From: Cyathus striatus
Lineage: Eukaryota; Basidiomycota; Agaricomycetes; Agaricales; Nidulariaceae
DNA length: 64,000 bases
Reading direction: 5' to 3'
NCBI GenBank assembly: GCA_025738555.1
Contig: JAOVFP010000010.1
Span: 4,661,501 to 4,725,500 of the forward strand
The notes below the pieces were generated by a model. That model did not search any database and had not been told where the DNA came from. It worked only from the letters and a program-made list of their open reading frames with translations. Each line of letters opens with the position of its first letter. Positions within the stretch are counted from its first letter, which is position 1. Shown piece after piece: positions 10,600-21,739 of this stretch. The translations under genes and the position numbers were made by a program.

Positions 10600-12920
10600 C
10601 ACAGCAATTGTAGAATTAGACTAACTACTATACAAGATGTAAAATCAAGGATTTCAATGAATATAGCCAGGTTTTCCCCTTGCACTGGTGATAACTGAGT
10701 AATAACTTACATTAATTTTACATGTGTTACTCAATCAACTCAATACTACTAATTGTAATGTAGTACAGTAACTAATGAAACAATGTATAATCTAAAGTTA
10801 TGGTGAGAGCAACCCATAACCCATATACAGCTATCTATATTTGTATACTGTTGAGTCACACAATGAGATAAGTAATAATTAAATACTTAGAATAGCAATT
10901 CCAAATATAATCATCTGATTCTTGTCTTTACACACTCTATCTGTGGGAGGGAAGAATGCCTGGCAGTTCTTGTGGTATTCCTTCCCCTTTCCCCTACTAT
11001 ATACCTATTTCTTATCTATTTATTTACAAATTGTGTAGTAATACATGCATAATAAATCCTATTTGCTTTACAGGTATTTCAATAATCCATTTACAAGGTA
11101 GTGCTTCATCAGTGCCCAGGCAGCAGTCAGTCAATCATGCACATAGCCCAGCATGCCCCCTTTCTGCAATGTGCACTCATTTGAGTGTTCCATCAGTTAC
11201 CTTCCTAATTGGGTAATCAGCTGATGTGGCAGTGTCAGTGGCTTGCATCAATTTCATTTACATTGTACCTCTCAGGTCAGTTCCCTGCTTCTGTACTCCC
11301 TCCAGACTATCAAGGTACTTGGTCCCATTGCTTTCTTTCTTCCTTTCCCCCCTACTTGCACTCTCTCTGTCTCTGTCTCATTGTCATTCAAGCTTGCTAG
11401 GTCTTGTGTCTCATTGGGTCAGGATCTCAGGGTTCTTGTTTTAAGGGTTTTTTGATGAGTCCATGTTTTGCCAGTCTCCACCCACTGTATTGCATGCTGA
11501 CTTTGTCATAGTCAGGTGTCTGTTTATGAGCTTGTAGTACTCATATATAGAATGCAATGTCATTTTTATAAAGGTGGAGTTTTTATGTATTTTATTGGTT
11601 TAAGTGTTTTTTAATAGGCATTTTTTATCTCTTGTTTAATTATGGGAGACAGCACAGGAACTCAGCCCCTCCCCACTATTTCCTCACTTGACACACTCAG
11701 TACTGGAGTCTTGAAGTTGAGATGTTTTAAGAATTTTAAATTAAGGTATATTGCTTTCTTTTACATGTGTATCAATACTGTACTGTCAAGGCATAAAAAT
11801 ATTTTCTGTATGGAACAGTAATGGTATGGCTTATACCCATATACAGGATGGTTGGCAGCCCTACTGGATAGTATTGTGAGCTGTAGAAATGTTGCTCCAT
11901 AATACTAAGCCTTTCTTCATCAAGAGTACCATCAAGTAAAATGGGTTGTAAGTTCTTCAACTGGTCATAGATCTGGGGGTCTGTTTTTTTGTAAGCATCT
12001 TGGATCCTGATTCCACTGGGTCCACTAGCAGCTGGCCAAGGCAATACTCAATGGTTGAAGTCCAGGTCCAAAAGGTGACAAATTTGCTTCTGGATTCCAG
12101 GTGAGCATTGAAAATGGTTGCAAAGTCTTGGTAGCCAAGGGGTATGAGTCCCCATCATTTACAACAGACTAGAAAATCAAATTTGAGGTAGAAGATGACC
12201 ACATTGTTGAATATGATGATTCAGCATGCATTATGTAATTATGCACATTTAGTATATTTTATCTTTTTATTCTATTTTTACACTTCACTCCACAAATAAT
12301 CTCATTAATGACACCATTTGATCTTTATCACTTGATATTCTATTCTTAGCTATGATTCTGGCAGTTAAGACTAAAGTCTGATGTTTGCTTCCTTTCAGTT
12401 GCTCACTTCAGACTTTAGGTATAGTTACCTTGTTGTATTCTTCTATCATAATATAGTTGCTCACTTCAGACTTTAGTCTACTTCTCTGAGTGCTCCTGCA
12501 AGTCTGCTAGAGCTTGCCACTGCAACTTGTCCCATTCAACACACATATGGGTCAACTGAAAAGATGTTTCCATGTTGATCTTTTATGAACCAGATATTGA
12601 AGTTGGTATTGTTGAGAAAACTTTGTACTCTGGAGCCTGTGGATTTGGGTTGGACTGATGAAATTCAAAGTTCCTCATTGTGCACATAGGACACACTGAA
12701 GGAGACTGGGATTAGTGTAGGAGTACTAGTGTTAGAGGGTGGCCAAAATGCAATACAATTATGAGTAGAGAGTATGGTAAGTGTCAATGTATTGGCTATC
12801 AAGTTTGAGGGGGTAGTTACTTTGGAAATATGTGGTAGCAAGTGCACAATTTTATGTGTGTGGGAGCACAAGTAGACATACCTGCAGTAGTAGCAGTGCT
12901 GTTGCTTGACTTGAGTGTTT
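10600..12920. other. Stretch without a recognisable gene
   Basis: The sequence is AT-rich with scattered open frames. A minus-strand stretch at 12044-11772 has 90 open codons, including the run DEERLSIMEQHFYSSQYYPV. It may be another retroelement fragment, but I do not recognise it. A duplicated GCTCACTTCAGACTTTAG lies at about 12400 and 12458. Confidence 0.3.
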
Positions 12921-12929
12921 GTCATTTGA

Positions 12930-14800
12930 CTACTGTAGATCTCATATTCTTGAGTTTAGAGGCTAGTAGGGTTATTGCTTTTAAGTGAGTGTATATTCTG
13001 TATAAGAAGATTAGGGGCACACTGTCTTCTATTGGAATATTATTGTTCAGAGTCAGTTTATCTACTCCTTTGTTGAGCACAGAGGGAGTATCTGAATGTT
13101 CATGGTTTTCTAATGAAGATGAGGAAGATGAATGGGTTTCACTGTTATTAGACATGTCAGTAATGGTAAAGAGTCTGATGGAGAGGATTGGTCAGTTATA
13201 TATAGGTGACTTAATGATATTTGAGTTTCATCTGGTATTATTTCAGTGCCAGGTGGCAATTCCAATATGTCTTCAATTTCTAGCTTGTCAAAATATTCTT
13301 GAAGTGTATTGAGGCAATTAATTTCATCATAGGGGATCCAGGAGGAGTCCCCAGCTTTCCACTGTATTAGGAAGCATGCCTCTTTCTTTGATCCAGAGTG
13401 ATCTTTAATTATATTAACAGCCAATTCAGGCTCATGATCTGTGCCATCAAGATTCCAGATCCAGTTGTCAAGGTTCCCAGGGAAGAGCTGGTCATTGTTT
13501 GGCATGTGTACTTGTAGTACTGAGAAATGGAATACATCATGTATTTCTCTCTTCTTCATTGTTACTGGTAAGTCCAATTGGTAAAAATTGTTCTCAAAGT
13601 CTTTTAATACTTTGTAAGGGCCTATGAACTTTGGAACAAACTTTCTTGCTAGTCCTTTTGGGATAGTGATATTTTCAGTGGAGACATACCATGTCTTTGG
13701 TAGTAATAGGTGACCATTGTCTTTTTCTATTAGCTGTTCTGACTTGCTTTAGTCTGTGGTATAGGATGCTGTTGTGAGCTGACATTATCATGTTTTTAAG
13801 TCATTGTGCAAATGTTCTTATGCCAATGTGTTCAGATTTGTCTTGGGTTTCTTGTTAGATATTCAGGGTTGCACAGCTTCTTTGACAGCTGTCACTTGTC
13901 ACCTGTCATACTTGACAGTTCTGTGATTGACAGATATGTGATTGACAGATTGACAGCTGTCAGTTACCTTAGTTACATGGACCTTGGTTGGGACTTTGGT
14001 AGACACCCTCAGTATATAAACACTCTGTATCTTGGTAGTAGTTAACAAGTTTTCTCCCCATCTTGTGTCTGTGTCAGTGTTTGTGTCTGAGTTATTTGCT
14101 CCCTTATCACCTTCCTTGCTCTCTATTATTCTCTATTCTCTCTCCATCCACCCCTTCTATTCTTGTTACTTCTGACATTTCTCAGATGAATAATCTTGGC
14201 ATTCATTCCATATTCAGGAAGAATGACATGTATCCAGTTATTTCTGAATGTGCTGAGTTTATTGCAAATTCTACTGCTGGTAGTCTACTAACTCAATCTC
14301 TCTGTTTAGTTGATATAGATGTTCTAATCATCATTGTAATGGTTTTATTGGCACACTCCATTGTGCCATCAGACTGTGGGTGGTAAGTGCTCAACATTCT
14401 TAGTTTTGCACCTATTATTTGTGCAGTGTTCTCCAGAATATACTTGTGAAGAGTATGTCTCTATCACTTACAATGTTCTTTGGTAAGCTATAGTATTTTA
14501 GACCTCTGCAAATATTAATTTCACAATTTCTTTTGCTTTGTAGTTTGCATTGCTTGGTACCAGGTATACCATGCCTGTCAATAGATCTATGATTACTATT
14601 ATTTCATTGTACATGCCATCTCTGTCTTCAGATGGGGGCAGTGGTCTGATGAAGTTGATGCCTATTGATTCCCATGGCTTTGTAGGTATTTTGAGAGGGT
14701 TCAATAATCCTAGAGGCTTCTGGTGGTTTGGTTTACTTTGTCTGCAAGTTATACATATGTTGCATTATGCCTGTGTGTCTTTTACTATGTCTTTCCACCA
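12930..14800 (-). pseudogene. Ty3/gypsy (chromovirus) integrase and chromodomain remnant
   Basis: On the minus strand the zinc-finger end of an integrase is seen near 14775-14705 (ITCRQSKPNHQKPLGLL). The start of the catalytic core follows at 14704-14498 (PWESIGINFI, then IIVIIDLLTGM). After the solo LTR insertion, the tail at 13577-13110 ends in a chromodomain (CFLIQWKAGDSSWIPYDEI, then LQEYFDKL). Stops and missing core segments show it is inactive. A chromodomain in this place marks a chromovirus, a gypsy lineage that targets heterochromatin. Confidence 0.8.
13853..14177 (+). mobile_element. Solo LTR-A, target duplication TTTCT
   Basis: This is a complete 325-bp LTR, starting TGTTAGATATTCAGGG and ending TTACTTCTGACA. 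It is flanked by TTTCT on both sides (13848-13852 and 14178-14182) and splits the gypsy remnant. It holds a run of TGACAG/CTGTCA words in its first third and a TATATAAA box at 14013-14020, the likely promoter. Confidence 0.9.
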
Positions 14801-14865
14801 TACATAGTCTTTAAGGTATGTATTTTCTCCTAGATGTGCTAATATTGAATGTGCTTCAGCTATTA

Positions 14866-15001
14866 GAGAGTATTTGCAACAGGTTTAACCCCACTTTAAG
14901 TGATCAAAATTGGATAAATAAGGAGATTTGGAGCCAAAAATTTACTTATATAACCAATTTTGATTGCTCAAAGTCTAGTGAAACCAGTTGCAAATACTCT
15001 C
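14866..15001. mobile_element. Small palindromic MITE, 136 bp
   Basis: The ends GAGAGTATTTGCAAC and GTTGCAAATACTCTC are exact inverted copies. Most of the inside pairs imperfectly, with CAAAATTGGATA against AACCAATTTTG. It is flanked by TATTA at 14861-14865 and 15002-15006, which could be the target duplication. Confidence 0.65.
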
Positions 15002-15138
15002 TATTACTAGCTCTCTGGCACTTCTACCATTGGTTAGAATAATCTTAGGTATGCATAGTACTTTTCTATCTTTTAGTTTAAGGAATACTAACTGTTCAGT
15101 AGGTATTGAACTAGTGACTTCAAAGTTCTTATATCCTT

Positions 15139-16307
15139 GAGGTCATGTCACTAACCCAGTATCAGTAGAATCCAGTGAGAATATAGTGATAGAATGAGAG
15201 AGTAGTGAGAGTTCAGTGAGAGTTTACTGAGACTACAGTGAGAAAATGTATGATTTTCATCTCAGTAAAATCTCACCTAATTCTCATTGGGTGAGAGTCT
15301 CTGAGAGTCCAGCAATACTATAATGAGATGAATCTCAGACAGTCCAATGAGAATCTAGTGAGAATAAGTCACTAGACTCTCAGTACAGTCTCTAATATTT
15401 AACTCTATTGTTACAAATTCCCACACAACATTTTATAAGATCTCTCTGCACCAAAGTGGACACATGACTATGTGAATGGTCTGTGTGCAACAATTACATG
15501 ACCTGTGTGACATCTTAGAAAAGCATGACATATTGGAAAATGTTGGAAAAGTGCTATCAGTAGGGCACCTGGACTCTACTTGAACTCCACTGAACTCAAG
15601 TGCCTAAGCTGTACCTAGACTCTATTGTCACAGTTGTAACATGTTTCCCACAGTTATTACACTTGTCACACATGTGTGAAAGTGTGACATGTTGGAAAAT
15701 GTGTGACAAGTGTAATGGCTATGATATGTCACACATATCACACTTATTCCAACATGTCACACTTTCACACATGTGTGACAAGTGTAATAACTGTGGGAAA
15801 CATGTTACAACTGTGACAATAGAGTCTAGGTACAGCTTAGGCACTTGAGTTCAGTGGAGTTCAAGTAGAGTCCAGGTGCCCTACTGATAGCACTTTTCCA
15901 ACATTTTCCAACATGTCATGCTTTTCTAAGATGTCACACAGGTCATGTAATTGTTGCACACAGACCATTCACATAGTCATGTGTCCACTTTGGTGCAGAG
16001 AGATCTTATAAAATGTTGTGTGGGAATTTGTAACAATAGAGTTAAATGTTAGAGACTGTACTGAGAGTCTAGTGACTTATTCTCACTAGATTCTCATTGG
16101 ACTGTCTGAGATTCATCTCATTATAGTATTGCTGGACTCTCAGAGACTCTCACCCAATGAGAATTAGGTGAGATTTTACTGAGATGAAAATCATACATTT
16201 TCTCACTGTAGTCTCAGTAAACTCTCACTGAACTCTCACTACTCTCTCATTCTATCACTATATTCTCACTGGATTCTACTGAGACTGTGGGTCAGTGACA
16301 TGACCTC
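15139..16307. mobile_element. Foldback element FB1, near-perfect 1.17-kb palindrome
   Basis: The sequence from GAGGTCATGTCAC at 15139 reads inward to about 15700 and is repeated inverted from about 15745 to 16307, around a centre near 15723. The outer arms consist of AGTGAGA-type repeats, and the inner arms and core of TGTGACA/TGTCACA repeats (TCACACATGTGTGA). There is no coding sequence. This is the layout of a foldback-type element with long composite inverted repeats. No clear target duplication was identified. Confidence 0.85.
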
Positions 16308-16309
16308 TG

Positions 16310-18362
16310 GTTTTCAATATATTCAGCAGTGTATATACCTTCTTTTGAAGTGACATGAGAAAATTTTGCAACACAGCCTGCTGTTACTGCCTGCATAACA
16401 TCTTCCTTAATGACTGAAACAAGACTAATTGACTGCCAGTCATGTTTATTTTGAACAAGAGTTCTTGTGGTTGTATGGGAATAGTTTCTGGAGTTCCAGA
16501 TTGCTAAACAAGGGGGATCTGTATAAATAAGAAGCTGAATATGATATAATAATGGTGAGTAACACTAGTGTAATATAATAAACAAGTAGAGAACCCTATT
16601 CTTACCCTATAAGCAGCATTATAGAAAGATGATAATTGCTCACCATCTTGAAGAACATCAGGGTTTTTCTTGATTGTTAGCCCAATTGTGTGAGTGAGAT
16701 CAGTTTCATCAAGATGCAAAGCTAATATGTAAGACACCACAGCAAACTGTGTGCTAGCCAAGCTGTGTGAGATACCAGGAAGATGAGAGCAAAGAGTGGC
16801 AAGTTGCCATGCTATTAAAAGCTCAGACCAGATTCCATAAACTAGGGAAGTAAGGTGTGCTGAAACCTCTGAGATATAGTCAAGGTTCAGTTACAATTTA
16901 TTGAAAAAAAGAAAGATAGACAATACCAATTTGATTGAGACACATTGCACCTTTCTTTTCTTCATCCAATGATATGCTACAATGATCTGCATACTGGCCA
17001 ATCTGGTGGAACTTCTGATCCACACAAGGGCCACTCAATCCACTCAGAAAGCCCATAGAATTGATTGATTTTTATTTGATATTGTAATGTGTTCTAACAG
17101 TATCAAGGATAATGTTGGCATGGTGGTTACACATATCATGGTATTTCCTGTCATCTTTATCTTCAGAGTATATATTGTAACATACTACAGTCACCTATTA
17201 AAATAAAAATGATTAGAGTTAGCAACATTATACTACATAACCATTAGAGAGATTTAAAATGACTTTTGGATGAATTTCACTTAATAAGGCAGGCTTCCAA
17301 TCATTGTTGAGAAGAAGAGGACTATCTGGTGAGTATTCCTGTACTTTGGAGATATCTACAGCAACATGAACTTGAGGACATTTGCTAATCAGCTGGATTC
17401 TGACTTGGATATCTTCTTGAAGAAGATAATGATCAGCAGAAAGTGGACCTGTTATGATAAAGTTCTAGTCAAGACATTTATTGTACAAGTCTGATAGTCA
17501 TGTGACTAACAAGTTCAAAGAACAAGTTAATTAGTATTGAATTCAAGTGGTCTCTGTTGGAGCATGAGGGTTGCCTATCCAATCCATGCACTATTGATAT
17601 GCTGTGCTGACAAGGTGGAAGCTGCTATTTCCCTGTGCAAGTGACTGGCTATAACTAGATAGTAAATTTTCAATCATATTACATATAAAAGTAGATTAGC
17701 AAGTGTCTTGCTCCCCTCAGTTGTCTCTCATCATAACAAGCACTGAGGTGAGCTGAGCTTATTACATTTCACAGTACTATTACTTACATATTACCTACTG
17801 CAGTACTTTACTCTATAGGTAATATATAGTTGTCTCTCATCATAATGAGCACTGAGTACTTTACTCTATAGTTGTGACCTTTTATAGTCTCTATTCATAA
17901 GCTCTTAAGTTGGTTAAACTAAGTATAGTGAAATGACTTGAAGTGAATCAGAATGAGTCAAGACCATGTAACTAAGAAGTCATGTGTTTGGTATCAAAGG
18001 TAATACCAAACAAGTCAATAAAAGAAAAGAAAACATATGTAAATAGAAAGAAAAAACGTAACAGGACTATCAGTAAGATGATTGTAATAATCTTCTGTAT
18101 AAATTTACTGTTAACATGCAGTGCAAGCAAAAAAATCAAGGTAACTTACTCAACACCAGGTATTTATCATTCATGAAAGAGTTACATTCATAGAAGTAAA
18201 TTTTATGAATATAAATTGTATTAAGACAGGACTTTGCTTTGACAGTAATAGTGAACCATTGATATTTTAAGCTAGGAATGAGCTCAAAAGATATGTTGGG
18301 GAAATGTTGGTATAGAATGGTTTCCTTATTGCTTTGAATAAGTTGCATAAAGAGATTATATA
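16310..18362 (-). pseudogene. Unrecognised decayed coding region
   Basis: Minus-strand blocks have protein-like composition. One is at about 17450-17230, where the run VRIQLISKCPQVHVAVDISK is followed by an intron-like GTTATG...TTTTAATAG. Another is at 16761-16610, with the run STQFAVVSYILALHLDETDL. A third is at about 16500-16310. They are broken by stops and frame changes. I do not recognise the family. Related short blocks at 18900-18780 and 19190-19046 may belong to the same gene, split by the solo LTR at 18363. Confidence 0.3.
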
Positions 18363-18686
18363 TGTTAGATATTCAGGGTTGCACAGCTTCTTTGACAGCT
18401 GTCACTTGTCACCTGTCATACTTGACAGTTCTGTGATTGACAGATATGTGATTGACAGATTGACAGCTGTCAGTTACCTTAGTTACATGGACCTTGGTTG
18501 GGACTTTGGTAGACACCCTCAGTATATAAACACTCTGTATCTTGGTAGTAGTAAACAAGTTTCCTCCCCATCTTGTGTCTGTGTCAGTGTTTGTGTCTGA
18601 GTTATTTGCTCTCTCATCACCCTCCTTGCTCCTTTATTACTCTCTATCCTTTCAACCACCCTCCTTTATTCTTGTTACTTCTGACA
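18363..18686 (+). mobile_element. Solo LTR-A, target duplication ATATA
   Basis: This is a full-length LTR-A from TGTTAGATATTC to CTTCTGACA, flanked by ATATA at 18358-18362 and 18687-18691. Its TATATAAA box is intact. Confidence 0.9.
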
Positions 18687-19839
18687 ATATACTGGTCTGC
18701 CCTGTATAAAAGTTAGCAAAAGGGTAATTGAATGTTCTAACAATTTCAGCTTACTTCACTGGATGTAGGGGTATTCTTATTCCTATAAGTTGCAGGAAGA
18801 AAGACATCAGGAATGAAGTTGTCCATTTTGCAGCAGCAAATAATTAAGTAGACATTCTCTGCATTCTGACATTTTGAGTGTAGCCAGCAAAGAGTAACAT
18901 AGAGATTACTCCATATACTATTAACATAACTACAAATAAAATTCAGATCATCTAGGACTGGAGGTGTAACTTCATCTGACAGTCTAGATTAAATATAAGA
19001 TTAGATTATGGAGGGACATAGAAAAGATAAATGGTTGCAACTCACAGTAACTTCTTCAGCACATTTTTAATAAATTTGCCTGCTGACTTCTCACAGGTGT
19101 TGGTATAGTGTGGGCAACCAGTAGGTTGTAGGTGAGTCTTGAATGTTTTGGTGATAAGCAAGAGTGTCTCCTCACTAAGCATGATGCACAAAAAATAAAC
19201 TGAGAGTAGTCTTTGTAAGAACTTAGCAGCAATGGAGCAGGGGGTAACAAGGGGAATATGTGATATGTAGTGGCATTCCAGGTGTGATATATATAAAATA
19301 CATGTAGACATACTATAACAGGAAGGCAAAGCCCCTGCAATGTACATGAACTAGGCATTGAGGGTATATGTAAATAGTACAATCCAGGGACTCAGAAATG
19401 TGGAGGAGGCAAGCCAGAATAATGCTGTGAAACTGCCATATGCCTGCTCAACATGTTTGAGGAGTAATTATGATGGTAATGAAACAACTGTGCAACTATT
19501 TAACTTCATGAAAGAGTCTGAACATCACTGTGCAACAACAGCAAGTCCATTTGACATGTTTGAAGTGTCATTATGGAGCTATGGAGAAGGTCTCTATGTT
19601 CCCTAAGTTTCCTGAAAGTCCAGCTTGAATTGGGGGAGCAGTGTGAAGTGAGGTGGGGGATGGAGGGGGAGGTGAGCTTGAACATCATTGCATGACAACT
19701 ACAAGTCCATTTGACACATTTGAAGCATCATTATGGAGCTATGGAGAAGGCCTCTATGTTCCCCAAGTTTCGTGAGATTCTGGAAAGAATGAGGGGAGCA
19801 GCTGCGAAGTGAGGTGGGGAATGAACAGTACTTTACACT

Positions 19840-20941
19840 CCCCCCCCCTTTCACCATGAATTCACATGAAAATCACATGAAAATCACCTATTTAATATAA
19901 ATTCATATGAACTTCATGTGATTTTAAATATTTTCCAAAAAGCATAGGTTCATGAACTTTCATGTATTTTAGGTGAAATTTAGGTGAAAATATAGTGAAA
20001 TTCACATGAAAAATTGGAGGTCATTACACTGCTGAGTGTGATACTGCATGTTGAATGTGACACCATGTGTTGAGTGCGATACTGTGCATTGAGTGTGACA
20101 CCATGTGCTGAGTGTGATGCTGGGGTGTGACAATGTTTATCAAATGATGAGTGTGACACTGTATGCAGAGTGTCTAAGCTGTACCTAGACTCTATTGTCA
20201 TAGTTGTAACATGTTTCCTACAGTCATCAAACTTGTCATGAAAGTGTGACATATTGGAAAATATTGGAAAAAGTGTGACATGTGTGACATGTGTGGGAAA
20301 AAATGTGACATATTGGAAAATGTTGGGGAAAAAAGCGTGACATATGTGACAAGCGTGAGGAAAATGTGATATGTGTGACAAGCGTGGGAAAATGTGACAT
20401 GTCGGAAAAAGTGTGGCAAATGTGATGATTATGGTACATGACACTTTTCCAACATGTCACATTTTTTCCCATGCATGTCACACATGTCATGCTTTTTCCA
20501 ACATTTTCCAATATGTCACACTTTCGTGACAAGTTTGATGACTGTAGGAAACATGTTACAACTGTGACAATAGAGTCTAGGTACAGCTTAGACACTCTGC
20601 ATGCAGTGTCATACTCATCATTTGATAAACATTATCACACCCCAGCATCACACTCAGCAAATGGTATCACACTCAACACATGGTGTCACACTCAGCCCTG
20701 GGTGTCACACTCAACATGCAGTATCACACTCAGCACATGGCATCACACTCAGCACACAGTATTGTACTCTACTCTTGTATAAGCTTCACATGAACTTCAC
20801 TGAGTGACATGAATGTCAGGTGAAAAATTCATGTGAATTTTCACTTCATCTTCACATGAAATTATTAGCAGTGTTCTCACTGAAATTCAGCAAAAATAAT
20901 GCGGGAAGTTCACCTGAAATTCACATGAAAGGGGGGGGGGG
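19840..20941. mobile_element. Foldback element FB2 with poly-C/poly-G ends
   Basis: Arms pair around a centre near 20385. The ends are a run of 9 C (19840-19848) followed by TTTCA, and TGAAA followed by 11 G (20931-20941). Inside are CACATGAA repeats, then GAGTGTGACA/TGTCACACTC repeats. The block at 20170-20190 (GTGTCTAAGCTGTACCTAG) and its inverse at 20575-20595 is shared with FB1 (15603-15622 and 15824-15843). Non-coding; it interrupts the 160-bp tandem repeat. Confidence 0.8.
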
Positions 20942-21180
20942 AGCATAAAGAGCTTGGAATGGAGGGGGAGGTGAGCTTGAACATTGTTGTGCAACAACCA
21001 CAAGTCCATTTGACACATTTGAAGCACTATTACAGAGCTACAGAGAAGGCCTCTATATCCCCCAAGTTTTGTGAAAGTCCAGCTTGAATTGGGGGAGCAG
21101 TGCAAAGTCAAGTGAGGGATGAAGGGGAGGTGAGCTTGAACATCATTGCACAACAACCACAAGTCTGTTTGACACATTTG

Positions 21181-21471
21181 TATTAGATATTCTGGGTTGC
21201 ACAGCTTCTTTGACAGCTGTCACTTGTCACCTGTCATACTTGACAGATCTTTGATTGACAGCTGTCAGTTACCTTAGTTACAGGACTTTGGTTGGACTTT
21301 GGTAGACAGACTCAGTATATAAACACTCTGTAACTTGGTAGTTGTTTAACAAGTTTCCTCCCCATCTGTATTTGTGTCAGTGTTTGTATTTGAGTCTTTG
21401 CTCCACTATTACCCTCTTTGCCCTTTATTATCCTCTATTCTCTCTCTATCACACCCTCCTATTCTTGTTAC
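21181..21471 (+). mobile_element. LTR-A variant, truncated at its 3' end
   Basis: It begins TATTAGATATTC instead of TGTTAGATATTC and ends at TTCTTGTTAC, lacking the usual TTCTGACA. It lacks one ATATGTGATTGACAG unit and has a divergent 3' half. It sits in the 160-bp tandem repeat, splitting a CATTTGAAG-like word. Confidence 0.75.
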
Positions 21472-21739
21472 AGTTTGAAGTGTCATTATGGAGCTACAGA
21501 GAAGGCCTCTATATTCCCAAAGTGTTGTGAAAATTGAGCCTGAATTGGGGGAGCAGTGCAAAGTGAGGTGGAGAATGAAGGGGGAGGTGAGCTTGAACAT
21601 TGTTGTGTGACAACCATGAGTCTGTTCAACATGTTTGAGGGGTCATTATGGAGCTATTGAGTAAGCCTCTATGTTCTTCAAGTTTTGCACCATTCTGGCA
21701 AGAACAGGGGATGTAGTGCAACATGAGGTGGGAAATGGA

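Larger units (their letters stand above)
19420..21725. repeat. Tandem repeat, unit about 160 bp, interrupted by two insertions
   Basis: A unit containing CATTTGACACATTTGAAG, then a CATTATGGAGCTATGGAGAA-like block, CTCTATGTTCC, GGGGGAGCAGTG and GAGCTTGAACATCATTG, recurs at about 19530-19690, 19700-19830, 20950-21110, 21110-21180 and 21475-21720. Copies differ by point changes. The array is split by foldback FB2 (19840-20941) and by an LTR-A (21181-21471), so it predates both. Confidence 0.75.
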
